From assembly GCA_965222175.1 (NCBI GenBank), contig OZ244938.1, positions 1,798,001-1,862,000 of the forward strand: a stretch of 64,000 bases of DNA, given 5' to 3'. This document shows positions 48,754-56,788 of this stretch, piece by piece. The notes under the pieces were generated by a model that saw only the letters and a program-made list of their open reading frames with translations, had not been told where the DNA came from and searched no databases. This DNA comes from NORP240 sp965222175. Its GTDB lineage: Bacteria; Pseudomonadota; Gammaproteobacteria; Pseudomonadales; Pseudohongiellaceae. The stretch's first letter is position 1. The number at the start of each line of letters is the position of its first letter. A program made the position numbers and the translations under genes.

Positions 48754-50044
48754 GATTTTCAGAGCGTCCAAGCTGGAGCAGCGAGTCGAAGAGCTCGAGA
48801 GCCAACTGAGAGAAAAAGAGGAACAGGGCGGCCGCGACTTCCTGGAAGTGATCGAAGCGCTGGATGAGCAATTCTCATCGTCAAACCCGAGCGGGATCCA
48901 CGTGACCACCGCGCGCGCCATCCAGCAGCCCACCGTCTGGGCTTGTGCGCGGATTATCTCGGAGATCATGGCATCACTGCCTATCCTGGCGCAGACGCGC
49001 CAGGGTGGCAGCTGGAAGACGGCCGAGCAGCACGACGCCATGGAGCTGCTGTACGAGCCGAATGAGTGGATGACCAAGCACGAGCTGATCTCGTTCCTGG
49101 TGGTCTGGTCGGAGCTGCGGGGTAACAGTTTCCTGTTCAAGAACACGGTGGCCAGCGGCAAGGTAAAGCGCTTGCTACCCCTGGAAGCCAACGCGGTGAC
49201 CGTGGATATGTCCTCGGACTGGAAGCTGAGGTACCAGGTCGGCTCGCTCCAGCAAAGTGGAATCTACGACGGCGGGAAAATTTTCCATCACCGCAACTTC
49301 GGCGTCGAAAGCCACGTGGGTCTATCCACCATCGGCAACCACCGAATGGGTATCTCCGTGGCGCTTCAGCTCCAGGAGCACGCTGCGTCGGCCTACAAGA
49401 ACGGCCTGCAGACCAGTAAATGGGTATCCGGTAACAAGCCTGCGGGCAAAGATCGGGTCGAGGACCTGAAAAAGCAGCTGGCCAAGTTCCAGGGAGCCAC
49501 TAACGCCGGGAAGATCCCCTTTATTCCCCACGACTTCACGCTGAATGAGGCCAAGGGCATCAGTGAGGTGGACGCCCAGTACATCGAATCCAGGAAGATG
49601 CAGAAACAGGAAATTGCCTCGATTTTCGGTGTGCCGCTGTTCCTGCTGAACGACACGGAGAAATCAACAACCTGGGGATCCGGCCTCGAGGAGTTAAGCC
49701 GCTCATTCGTGCGGTATTCCCTGGGTCCCCGCTTCAACCGCCTGTCGGAAACCCTGGTCAAGCAGCTGATTTCCGCCAGAGAAAAGCGGACCACACGCTT
49801 TAAGTTTGATACCACCGAATTCACGCTGGGTGAGTTCAAGGAACGGATGGAAGGCTACAAATCCAGCATTGAAAGCGGTGTTTTCAATCCGAACGAGGCA
49901 CGGCAAATCGAGGGTTACAACCCACGGGAAGGCGGTGATGAGTACCGCAAGCCCCTGAACATTGGCATGGACGGTGAGGATCCGGACGACGAGCCCGAAC
50001 CAGAGCCGGTGCCAGTACCCGACGACGATGAAGACGAAGACTGA
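48746..50044 (+). CDS. HK97-family portal protein
   Basis: The dodecameric portal through which DNA enters the head. The 432-residue protein shows the HK97 gp3 pattern: VTTARAIQQPTVWACARIISEIMASLPI, HDAMELLYEPNEWMT, QEIASIFGVPLFLLNDT and the C-terminal FNPNEARQIEGYNP. The C-terminal 30 residues are acidic and proline-rich. An N-terminal coiled coil of about 35 residues is present. Confidence 0.94.
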   Translation: MFKIFRASKLEQRVEELESQLREKEEQGGRDFLEVIEALDEQFSSSNPSGIHVTTARAIQQPTVWACARIISEIMASLPILAQTRQGGSWKTAEQHDAMELLYEPNEWMTKHELISFLVVWSELRGNSFLFKNTVASGKVKRLLPLEANAVTVDMSSDWKLRYQVGSLQQSGIYDGGKIFHHRNFGVESHVGLSTIGNHRMGISVALQLQEHAASAYKNGLQTSKWVSGNKPAGKDRVEDLKKQLAKFQGATNAGKIPFIPHDFTLNEAKGISEVDAQYIESRKMQKQEIASIFGVPLFLLNDTEKSTTWGSGLEELSRSFVRYSLGPRFNRLSETLVKQLISAREKRTTRFKFDTTEFTLGEFKERMEGYKSSIESGVFNPNEARQIEGYNPREGGDEYRKPLNIGMDGEDPDDEPEPEPVPVPDDDEDED

Positions 50045-50055
50045 CAGGTGAAGCT

Positions 50056-50712
50056 ATGAAAAGAAGGTACGCCGTAAGGCCGCTCGAGATCAAGGCAGCT
50101 GATGACGAGGGCAAATTCAGTGGATACGGCTCGGTGTTCGATGTCATCGATTCCTATCACGACATTATCGTGCCTGGTGCGTTCGAACAAACCATCGAAG
50201 AGCACAAAAAGGCCGGCACGGCGCCGGCGCTGCTGTGGCAGCACCAGTCCGACAAGCCCATCGGTGTCTGGGAGAAGTTTTCCGAAGACGAGACAGGCCT
50301 GCTGATGGAAGGGCAGCTGCTGATGGACGTGCAGCTTGCCAAAGAAGCCAAATCACTGATCAAAGCCAAGGCAGTGCGCGGCCTGTCGATAGGCTTCACC
50401 GTCCCGAAAGGCGGTGAGGAATACGACAAGGAGCGCAACGTCTGGATTATTAAACAGGTTAACCTGTGGGAGACGTCCATTGTGACGTTTCCTGCCAACA
50501 AAGACGCCCAGATTCAGGAGGTAAAACACCTCATTGAATCTGGGCAATTCCCATCCATTCGCGAATTTGAACGCTATCTCATGCACGACGCTGGGTTTAG
50601 TCGGTCACAGGCGCGGACGGTTTTAAATGACGGCTACAAATCGTTACTCAAGCACGACGCTGAAGACGAAATCTCAGCCAAAATTGATGAAATGATTAAG
50701 GAGTTAAGCTAA
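50056..50712 (+). CDS. HK97-type prohead protease
   Basis: This serine protease processes the capsid during head maturation. The 218-residue protein has FSGYGSVFDVIDSYHDIIVPGAF, the His of LLWQHQSDKPIGVWE near residue 62, the nucleophile Ser in VRGLSIGF near 111 and the acidic residue in NLWETSIVTFPAN. The C-terminal 60 residues form an extra helical region. The stop overlaps the capsid ATG by one base (TAATG). Confidence 0.94.
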   Translation: MKRRYAVRPLEIKAADDEGKFSGYGSVFDVIDSYHDIIVPGAFEQTIEEHKKAGTAPALLWQHQSDKPIGVWEKFSEDETGLLMEGQLLMDVQLAKEAKSLIKAKAVRGLSIGFTVPKGGEEYDKERNVWIIKQVNLWETSIVTFPANKDAQIQEVKHLIESGQFPSIREFERYLMHDAGFSRSQARTVLNDGYKSLLKHDAEDEISAKIDEMIKELS

Positions 50713-52013
50713 TGCCAGATCCAGTATTGGAAAAGCTTGGCGAGCTGGATAAAACCTTCCGGGGCTTTAATGACAAGACCATGGAAGAGCTCGAAAAGCA
50801 TGGGACCCAGCTCTCGACCACGGTCGAGAAGCTGGGAAACGTCGAGAAAGATATCGACAAACTGGAAGAAGAACACAAGAAGCGCCTGGACGATATCGAG
50901 CTGCGTCTCGATACGCCGGCTCAGGATCGCAGTGACATTTCCGACGCGGAGAAGAAGCACGTCGATGCCTGGGAGGCCTGGATGCGGGCACCGCAAAGCC
51001 AGAAGGCGATCAACAGCCTGCTGGAGGCCACCGAGGAAGTCGACCGCCACTTCGGCAGGAAAGAGGTCACCACGACCGTCTCTGCCTCTGGTGGCTACGC
51101 TGTCCCGGAAGTGATCGCCCGCAAGATCGGCGAGAAGGTGCAGGATATCTCTGACATGCGCCGGCTTGTCCGGGTTCAGAAAGTCGGCACCAGCGACTAC
51201 AAGGAACTGGTGGACGTCAACGGCGAAGAGTCAGGCTGGGTTGGTGAGACCGGTACGCGCAGCGAGACCGGCACGCCGCAGCTCGCCGAGTGTGCGCCCA
51301 CCATGGGCACGCTCTATGCCTATCCCAAGACCACGGAAGAGTCGCTCGACGATATCTACTTCGATGTGCAGGCCTGGCTGATCAGGAAGGCCTCCGTGTC
51401 GTTCGCGATCAAGGAAGGCGAGGCGTTCATTACCGGCAACGGCACCAACAAGCCCACCGGCTTTCTGAATGGTGCCCCGTCGGTACTGGGTGATGAAGAG
51501 AGCTCCGGCTCACCGCTGACCCCACGTCCCTACGGCACGATCCAGTACGTGCCCACCGGATCCGCTTCGGGCTTTCTCAACAACCCGACCGGCTCACCGC
51601 TCTCGTTCGGTGGCGATGTGTTCATCGATATCGAGCAGGAAATGAAGCCCGCCTACCGGCGCAATGCCCGCTACCTGATGAACAAGTCCACGCTGAAGCT
51701 TGTGCGCAAGTTCAAGGATTCAGATGGTAACTACGTCTGGCAGCGCAGCATGATCCTGGGCCAGCCCAGCACGATCAACGGCTACGCGGTCGAGGAAATG
51801 GAAGCGATGCCCAGCGTGGGCTCGAATGCGTTTCCGGTGGCGTTCGGTGACTTCGAGGAGGGCTACCTGGCAGTGGATCGGACCGGTCTTCGAATCAGCA
51901 TCGATTCGAACATCACTACGCCTGGTTACGTGAAGTACTACCTGCGCAAGCGCCAGGGCGGCAGAGTCTACAACGACGATGCCATCAAAGTGATGAAGTG
52001 CGCCACCAGCTGA
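50712..52013 (+). CDS. HK97-family major capsid protein
   Basis: The 433-residue protein has an N-terminal scaffolding delta-domain of about 110 residues (coiled coil VEKLGNVEKDIDKLEEEHKKRL) expected to be removed by the protease, and the HK97 fold after about residue 118 (SGGYAVPEVIARKI, GEESGWVGETGTRSET, AFITGNGTNKPTGFLN, RYLMNKSTLKLVRKFKDSDGNY). AAGGAG lies about 8 bases upstream. A strong intrinsic terminator follows 35 bp after the stop. Confidence 0.96.
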   Translation: MPDPVLEKLGELDKTFRGFNDKTMEELEKHGTQLSTTVEKLGNVEKDIDKLEEEHKKRLDDIELRLDTPAQDRSDISDAEKKHVDAWEAWMRAPQSQKAINSLLEATEEVDRHFGRKEVTTTVSASGGYAVPEVIARKIGEKVQDISDMRRLVRVQKVGTSDYKELVDVNGEESGWVGETGTRSETGTPQLAECAPTMGTLYAYPKTTEESLDDIYFDVQAWLIRKASVSFAIKEGEAFITGNGTNKPTGFLNGAPSVLGDEESSGSPLTPRPYGTIQYVPTGSASGFLNNPTGSPLSFGGDVFIDIEQEMKPAYRRNARYLMNKSTLKLVRKFKDSDGNYVWQRSMILGQPSTINGYAVEEMEAMPSVGSNAFPVAFGDFEEGYLAVDRTGLRISIDSNITTPGYVKYYLRKRQGGRVYNDDAIKVMKCATS

Positions 52014-52048
52014 TCAGCTAACAACTGATAAACCAACGTCAACAACCA

Positions 52049-52077
52049 AGCGGGCTCCGAAAGGGGCCCGCTTTTTT
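52049..52077 (+). terminator. Intrinsic terminator after the major capsid gene
   Basis: A 10-bp stem (AGCGGGCTCC with GGGGCCCGCT, one G-U pair) around a GAAA tetraloop, followed by a T-run at 52072-52077. It probably sets high capsid to lower downstream expression, unless antitermination by Q overrides it. Confidence 0.9.
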
Positions 52078-52090
52078 ATTGGAGAACACA

Positions 52091-52657
52091 ATGATCAAAG
52101 CAAAGGTGACCAAGAAATTCCGTGGCGTGATCGATGGGCAGTGCTTGCCCCAGGATATCCACCCAGGCACACAGATTACCGGTGATCTCGCTCGTGTCGC
52201 GATCCAGGAGGGTTGGGCCGAGCGGGTTGAAACCGGTGAACCGGACAGACTGAAAGCGCAGGCAGGCGACCAGGCAAGCGACGACTCCAAGGGCCAGGAA
52301 GGCGACCAGGGTGGCGACGATTCCAACGGCCAGGCAGGTGACGATTCCAACGGCCAGGCAGGCGACGATTCCAACGGCCAGGCAGGTGACGATTCCAAGG
52401 GCCAGGCAGGCGACGATTCCAAGGGCCAGGAAGGCGACGATTCCAACGGCCAGGCAGGTGACGATTCCAACGGCCAGGCAGGCGACGATTCCAACGGCCA
52501 GGCAGGCGACGATTCCAACGGCCAGGCACGTGACGATTCCAACGACCAGGAAGGCGACGCGGGAAACGACGATTCGAAGGACCAGGGCAAGTCTGGGTCT
52601 GCATCGCGACCGGCCCAGGGGTCAGCGAAGAGCAAGCAGAAAAAGTCAGACAAGTAG
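52091..52657 (+). CDS. Head-region protein with 8-residue tandem repeats; zero-frame product of a probable frameshift pair
   Basis: ATG 52091 with GGAGA 5 bases upstream begins a 188-residue protein. Residues 1-48 form a small beta-rich domain (MIKAKVTKKFRGVIDGQC, HPGTQITGDLARVAIQEGW) of a type encoded beside capsid genes in other phages. Then come ten tandem octads of consensus DDSNGQAG and a Lys/Ser-rich tail. Within the tail the canonical -1 slippery heptamer GGGAAAC (52561-52567) leads into a frame that has no start codon and encodes an enzyme-like domain. Zero-frame translation ends at 52657. Function is unknown; capsid association is inferred. Confidence 0.72.
   Translation: MIKAKVTKKFRGVIDGQCLPQDIHPGTQITGDLARVAIQEGWAERVETGEPDRLKAQAGDQASDDSKGQEGDQGGDDSNGQAGDDSNGQAGDDSNGQAGDDSKGQAGDDSKGQEGDDSNGQAGDDSNGQAGDDSNGQAGDDSNGQARDDSNDQEGDAGNDDSKDQGKSGSASRPAQGSAKSKQKKSDK
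52316..52555 (+). repeat. Ten tandem 24-bp in-frame repeats
   Basis: Ten contiguous copies of a 24-bp unit (start GACGATTCCAACGGCCAGGC) encode DDS[N/K]GQ[A/E]G octads, flexible and very acidic, like a stalk or linker. Copies differ at a few bases only, so unit number could change by slippage. A unit length divisible by three keeps the frame. Confidence 0.95.
52561..52567 (+). promoter_or_regulatory. Candidate programmed -1 ribosomal frameshift site (GGGAAAC)
   Basis: In the frame of the gene starting at 52091 the codons read GCG GGA AAC, giving G_GGA_AAC, the X_XXY_YYZ slippery pattern. AGGAAGG (52548-52554) lies 6 bases upstream, and a hairpin (GACCAG 52580-52585 with CTGG-G-TC 52593-52599, one bulge) follows. 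A -1 slip enters the frame encoding VWVCIATGPG. Confidence 0.7.
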
Positions 52658-53208
52658 GTCTCACCACGGTCGTCGTCAATGACGGCTACCGGCTCGCTCC
52701 CTGGGCGGACCACCTTTACGCTGCTGATGCAAAGTGGTGGAACGTTCACGGGGGTGAGGTTCGGGAGCGGTTTGGTGGCCAGCTGTGGAGCCAGCACCTG
52801 CAACACGGTATCGGCTTCCAGGATCCGAACGGAATAACCATCCTGGAAAGCACCGGCGGGACGGGTCTGAGGAAGGACATGCTGGTCCAGGGAATGAATT
52901 CCGGGTACCAGGCAATCAACCTGGCCTACATGCTGGGCGCCCAGGTGGTCCTTCTGCTGGGCTATGTGATGACAACCAGGGGGCAGCACTTCTTTGGCAA
53001 ACACCCGCCGAAACTGAACAACAACACCAACTACGAAACCTTCATCAGCGCCTTCGAGAACATGAACCCGAGAAAGCACGGCTTGGAGGTCATCAACTGC
53101 TCGGTGGGCACCGCCTTGACGTGCTTTCCGAAAATGGATCTTGACGATGCACTCAAAATTTTCGGGCAGGCCGGCAGTGATCATCGGCACAGGGCCCTCA
53201 CTGGCTGA
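52567..53208 (+). CDS. GxGPSL (DUF115/GT42-like) domain, probably expressed only by -1 frameshift from the upstream gene
   Basis: This 213-residue frame is open from 52534 to 53208 but has no ATG, GTG or TTG until 52879, well inside the conserved domain. It encodes VWVCIATGPGVSEEQAEKVR, then VVVNDGYRLAPWADHLYAADAKWW and ends VINCSVGTALTCFPKMDLDDAL, a known layout for phage proteins with a GxGPSx nucleotide-binding loop. The loop resembles those of DUF115 and GT42 sialyltransferase proteins. Expression as a 372-residue fusion with the repeat protein is inferred. It is paralogous to the next gene. Confidence 0.68.
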   Translation, partial: RRFEGPGQVWVCIATGPGVSEEQAEKVRQVGLTTVVVNDGYRLAPWADHLYAADAKWWNVHGGEVRERFGGQLWSQHLQHGIGFQDPNGITILESTGGTGLRKDMLVQGMNSGYQAINLAYMLGAQVVLLLGYVMTTRGQHFFGKHPPKLNNNTNYETFISAFENMNPRKHGLEVINCSVGTALTCFPKMDLDDALKIFGQAGSDHRHRALTG

Positions 53209-53737
53209 CCAGGCTGACGCTATCCGCAAGAGCACCGCCGTGCGGTTCGGTGTCAACAACACGTTCAATGATTTCACGCTTGATGTGTGGATTGCCTGCG
53301 ATCCGCAGTGGCATGAAACCTACTCGCCCGTGAAAGGTGAGTTCGAGAAGTGGCACTGGGACGAGGGAGTTTGCAGACGCTACGGCTATCAGTACATCCC
53401 GGGACGCTGGGCTGATGGGTTGAGCCTGGATCCAGGTTACATCCACTACAACCACAGCAGTTCCGCCCAGGCGCTCAACCTGGCCGTGTTGTATGGCTGC
53501 AGCCCGATCTATCTTGCCGGCTTCGACATGAATTACAGCGGGCGCCGCCATTATTTTGACAACTTGAGCGAGAAAGAGGGCGAATATCCGGCACATTTAC
53601 GCAAATACAGCGAGTTTGATGGCTTGATTGAGTGCTTCGAGAAGATCGCGGCGCAGCCTGGGCTGCCACCGATTTTCAATCTCACCGAACACAGCGCGCT
53701 GTCATGCTTTCCATTCAGGGGAATCGAGTGTCTTTGA
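53147..53737 (+). CDS. GxGPSL domain protein (DUF115/GT42-like), paralogue of the frameshifted domain
   Basis: ATG 53147 gives a 196-residue protein with PAVIIGTGPSLADQADAIRK at residues 8-27, VRFGVNNTFNDFTLDVWIACDPQW, and the end NLTEHSALSCFPFRGIE, which matches the end of the preceding domain. The GTGPSL loop and DxW-x-ACD segment point to binding of a nucleotide sugar or pterin diphosphate, as in DUF115 (motility accessory factor) proteins and GT42 transferases. The substrate is unknown. It overlaps both neighbours. Confidence 0.7.
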   Translation: MHSKFSGRPAVIIGTGPSLADQADAIRKSTAVRFGVNNTFNDFTLDVWIACDPQWHETYSPVKGEFEKWHWDEGVCRRYGYQYIPGRWADGLSLDPGYIHYNHSSSAQALNLAVLYGCSPIYLAGFDMNYSGRRHYFDNLSEKEGEYPAHLRKYSEFDGLIECFEKIAAQPGLPPIFNLTEHSALSCFPFRGIECL

Positions 53738-54297
53738 TCCGTGTTTTTGTCGGATCCGCCGAGAAATTCCGGGTCTGTGAAGAGCCCCTGCGCCGTAGTG
53801 TGCAGGAAAACACGAAAAGCCAGTTCAGCATCACCTTCATGCGGCCAGAGACGCTGGGGATCCCAGAAACCGGCTGCACGGGGTTCAGCAATCTGCGCTT
53901 TCTGGTCCCGGAGCTCGCCGGCCATTCAGGGTTTGCGATCTACCTGGACGTGGACATGCTCCTGCTGGGCGATATCGCCGAGCTGTGGGCACACCGGACA
54001 CCCGGTCAGTGGGTTGCCCTGCAGGACGGCTCCACGGAAGTGTCGGTGATCGACTGCGAGGTTGATTACGGCCTGCCGGCTTACGAAGACATTGCAAATT
54101 TCAAAATCTGGGAGGTACTCGAAACGCTGCGCACGGCCAACAAGATCGGCGCCGAATGGAACAGCGAAGACCGCATCACACCGGGAGCCAAGCTCCTGCA
54201 TTTCACTGATTTAAAACAACAGCCCTGGTTCTTCAAGCACCAGGACAAAACAGCAACAGCAATATGGGACTACTACAGTGGAAACAAAACAAATTGA
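53728..54297 (+). CDS. Glycosyltransferase-like protein (GT-A, DxD)
   Basis: GTG 53728, with AGGGGAAT just upstream, gives 189 residues starting VSLIRVFVGSAEKF. The DxD motif is in IYLDVDMLLLGDI near residue 72, and the protein continues with WVALQDGSTEVSVIDCE and ends with the H in LLHFTDLKQQPWF. This is a family 8-like GT-A pattern: a nucleotide-sugar donor site with metal. The acceptor is unknown. It overlaps the GxGPSL gene and the FkbM gene, so is cotranslated with them. Confidence 0.75.
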   Translation: MSLIRVFVGSAEKFRVCEEPLRRSVQENTKSQFSITFMRPETLGIPETGCTGFSNLRFLVPELAGHSGFAIYLDVDMLLLGDIAELWAHRTPGQWVALQDGSTEVSVIDCEVDYGLPAYEDIANFKIWEVLETLRTANKIGAEWNSEDRITPGAKLLHFTDLKQQPWFFKHQDKTATAIWDYYSGNKTN

Positions 54298-54916
54298 ACG
54301 GCTGGGCCAATCATGGGAATGGCCGGCGGACGACACCAAGCTGCTGCAGGTGTTCGACTACGTAGAAGATATCGACACCATCATGGAGCACGTGCCACAA
54401 AATCGGCGAGGGTTGTGCATCCAGGCGGGCGGTGCCTGCGGTGTCTGGCCGTGGCGCTTCTCGCAATTTTTCAGGAACGTGTACACCTTCGAGCCCGAGC
54501 CCGGGAACTATGTGGCGTTGATGGCCAACGCAGGCCGGCGGGCCAACGTGACTCCGTTTAATGCCGCACTCGGGAACACCACCACTCGGCGTGCCATGCA
54601 GCTCGATGACTGTGAGGCTGGAAACTGCGGCGCGTATTACACCGTAGAGGATCCCGCTGGTGGAGTTCGAGCGCTTACCATTGATTCGCTCGACTTGAGG
54701 GCGTGCGACTTGATTCAGCTCGATATCGAGGGCGCTGAGTTCGAGGCCCTGCAGGGGGCGATGCGCACCCTCAAGCGGTTCCGTCCCGTGGTGGTCATCG
54801 AAGAGAAAGACCTGCCGCACCGCTCAATGGCAGAAAACCCAGCGCGGGAATTACTGGAAGTGATGGGCTATACCGAATGCGCGAAGGTTCATCGTGATGT
54901 GGTGTTCCGATGTTGA
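54278..54916 (+). CDS. FkbM-family methyltransferase
   Basis: The 212-residue protein has the SAM-binding IQAGGACGVWPWRF near residue 48, FEPEPGNYVALMANA near 71, the FkbM signature IQLDIEGAEFEALQGA near 146 and VVVIEEKDL near 168. FkbM enzymes O-methylate sugars or polyketides. In this cassette a sugar hydroxyl on a glycan made by the neighbouring transferases is a likely acceptor. GTG 54278 overlaps the previous gene by 20 bp. Confidence 0.85.
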   Translation: METKQIERLGQSWEWPADDTKLLQVFDYVEDIDTIMEHVPQNRRGLCIQAGGACGVWPWRFSQFFRNVYTFEPEPGNYVALMANAGRRANVTPFNAALGNTTTRRAMQLDDCEAGNCGAYYTVEDPAGGVRALTIDSLDLRACDLIQLDIEGAEFEALQGAMRTLKRFRPVVVIEEKDLPHRSMAENPARELLEVMGYTECAKVHRDVVFRC

Positions 54917-55527
54917 CCGTCTATTCGGTCCTGTGGGGTGACAAGTACGACCCCGACTACGCGTTCACCCTCAAGCGCATGGTGGAAGAAAACCTATCGG
55001 TGCCGCACCGGTTTTTCTGCATCACCAACCAGGTGCTGGACGGCATCGGGACGCTCAGGCCGTTCCGCCCTGAATGGCGTGGCTGGTGGCAGAAGCTGCA
55101 GCTGTTCGGCTTTGCCGATGGGCCCAGCCTATACCTGGATCTCGATGTGGTGGTGACCGGCTCCCTGGACTACCTGGTGGACTACGCCAACGACAGCTAC
55201 CCGCTCGCCGCACCGGCGAACTGGGCCCAGAGCGGTCACGGCGGGATCCAGTCCAGCGTCCTGGCCTGGAACGGCAAGTACAAGGATCCTTTGGCGCGAT
55301 TCAACTACCAGGTCGACAGCCACCGGCTGTGGGGTGACCAGGAGTTTCTGACCGAGCTGATCGGGGACGATTTCATCCGACTGCCGGGGATCTACAGCTA
55401 CAAATACCATTGCCGGGCTGAAGGTCAGCCGCCGGCGGACAGCAAAATCATCGTCTTTCACGGAAAGCCAGATCCACATGAAATCAATGAGCCATGGGTA
55501 AAACAGTCACGATCCACACCAACCTGA
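54910..55527 (+). CDS. Glycosyltransferase-like protein (GT-A, DxD)
   Basis: The 205-residue protein starts MLTVYSVLWGDKYDPDYA, a layout shared with phage and bacterial glycosyltransferases. It has WWQKLQLFGFADGPSLYLDLDVVVTG with the DxD near residue 79, WGDQEFLTEL near 139 and the H of IIVFHGKPDP near 182. It overlaps FkbM by 7 bp and the next gene by 34 bp. It probably adds one sugar using a nucleotide-sugar donor and a metal. Confidence 0.8.
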   Translation: MLTVYSVLWGDKYDPDYAFTLKRMVEENLSVPHRFFCITNQVLDGIGTLRPFRPEWRGWWQKLQLFGFADGPSLYLDLDVVVTGSLDYLVDYANDSYPLAAPANWAQSGHGGIQSSVLAWNGKYKDPLARFNYQVDSHRLWGDQEFLTELIGDDFIRLPGIYSYKYHCRAEGQPPADSKIIVFHGKPDPHEINEPWVKQSRSTPT

Positions 55528-56195
55528 ACCTGACCCACCAGCGCGAATACGCCGGCTACCTGAAGGCTGGATTCGAGCGGCAAGGCTACCAGGCCACGGT
55601 CACCGCCGACAAAACCAGTGATGCCGACATTCGCGTGGTCCAGGGGCCCCACTACGCCAAGTCGGAAAACCTGGGAAAGCGGACGATCATCCTGGATCGC
55701 TGTTTCTGGGGTCATCCAGCCAAGGTTGTCACCCTGGCATGGCTGCGCCCGGACGGTGGCAGGGAATTTGTTGAGAACGCACCAGGTGACCGAGACAGGC
55801 CCGAGCTGCTGCCCTGGAAGAGTCGGGAACAGTTCGCCCTGGTGCTCAATGATTTTGATCGGCGAGTCGATACCGCGCCGCTGCGCAAGGATTACCTGGT
55901 AGAGACCAGGGAGCACCCGGCACGGGTCAAGCCAAAGACAGGTATCAGGACGGTGCTGGCTCGCAATGACTTCGCAGTCGGCTTTGTCAGTACCGCCATG
56001 GTTTCCGCTGTCGTGGCAGGCCTGCCGGTCGTCGCCCTCGATGATCGCAGCCCGGTGGTGCCGGTTGCCTCACAGTCCGTTGACGCGCTCAGGCGGCCTG
56101 ACAGGGAACAGTGGTTACGCAATCTCTCGTACATGAACTGGACGGCCGTGGAGATCTCCACCGGTAAAGCTTTGGAAATGCTTTTATGTCAGTGA
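55494..56195 (+). CDS. Possible GT-B glycosyltransferase-like protein of the cassette
   Basis: The 233-residue protein has two alpha/beta halves. The first (VTIHTNLNLTHQREYAGYLKAG, IRVVQGPHYAK) looks like a Rossmann-like domain. The second has ARNDFAVGFVSTAMVSAVVAGLPVVALDD, reminiscent of the donor-binding domain of GT-B enzymes and capsule synthesis proteins. It ends WTAVEISTGKALEML, a conserved tail in phage homologues encoded before connectors. No catalytic residue can be assigned. It overlaps the connector gene by 10 bp. Confidence 0.6.
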   Translation: MGKTVTIHTNLNLTHQREYAGYLKAGFERQGYQATVTADKTSDADIRVVQGPHYAKSENLGKRTIILDRCFWGHPAKVVTLAWLRPDGGREFVENAPGDRDRPELLPWKSREQFALVLNDFDRRVDTAPLRKDYLVETREHPARVKPKTGIRTVLARNDFAVGFVSTAMVSAVVAGLPVVALDDRSPVVPVASQSVDALRRPDREQWLRNLSYMNWTAVEISTGKALEMLLCQ

Positions 56196-56788
56196 ACTTG
56201 AAAACACCCGCCGAGGACTACCCGGTAACCTTGGAAGAGGCGAAGAAGCAGTGTGAAATCAACACTGCAGTCTCGCGTCACGACGACTACCTGCTGGGCT
56301 TGATTCGGGCTGCAACGGATTACATCGAGCGCGTCACCGGCAGGGATCTGATCGAGCGGGTCTGGTATGAGTACTTCGACCGTTTCCCGTCGGGCAATGG
56401 GGACATTGAGCTGAAAAAGGGACCGGTTGTGTCGATTGCGGGCATCACCTACACCAACCCCGACGCCTCACCGCAGCAGGTCACCGTCGCCACCTCGGTT
56501 TATGGGCTGGACAACGGCATCACCCCGAGCATCGTCTACCTGAAACACAACCAGAACTGGCCAACGGTCACCACCATGCACAACGGGGTGCGCATCGAGT
56601 ACACCAGTGGCTATTCACCCGCCGGCGACGACGACCCGGCAGTCAATGTGCCTGAACCGCTCAAGCAGGCCATCAAGATGATCGTTTCGGATCTGTTTGA
56701 GCACCGGGAACACCACCTGGAAATGCAGACCTACAAGAATCCGGCCGTCGACATGCTCATCGGCGAATTTATGGTGTATGCGCTATGA
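56186..56788 (+). CDS. Head-tail connector (gp6/phiE125 gp8-like)
   Basis: The 200-residue protein begins with the pattern PVTLEEAKKQCEIN and LLGLIRAATDYIERVTGRDLIE, typical of phage connector proteins of the HK97 gp6/phiE125 gp8 type, then a beta domain (GPVVSIAGITY) and a helical end (LKQAIKMIVSDLFEHRE). It binds the portal ring to form the first layer of the neck. Confidence 0.88.
   Translation: MSVNLKTPAEDYPVTLEEAKKQCEINTAVSRHDDYLLGLIRAATDYIERVTGRDLIERVWYEYFDRFPSGNGDIELKKGPVVSIAGITYTNPDASPQQVTVATSVYGLDNGITPSIVYLKHNQNWPTVTTMHNGVRIEYTSGYSPAGDDDPAVNVPEPLKQAIKMIVSDLFEHREHHLEMQTYKNPAVDMLIGEFMVYAL

Noticed and set aside
52316..52555. Regular 24-bp repeats as a CRISPR array
   Set aside because: The units are contiguous with no spacers and are translated in frame within a gene.
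52879..53208. A separate gene starting at ATG 52879
   Set aside because: The same frame encodes conserved sequence (IATGPG, NDGYRLAPWADHLYAADAKWW-like segments) far upstream of this ATG, so starting here would remove the nucleotide-binding loop.
52039..53277. A 412-codon antisense open frame across the tandem repeats
   Set aside because: It is a by-product of repeat units whose length is a multiple of three, which keeps several frames open. Its protein is a WPLESSPA-type repeat with no start signal, and the plus-strand genes have motifs and binding sites.
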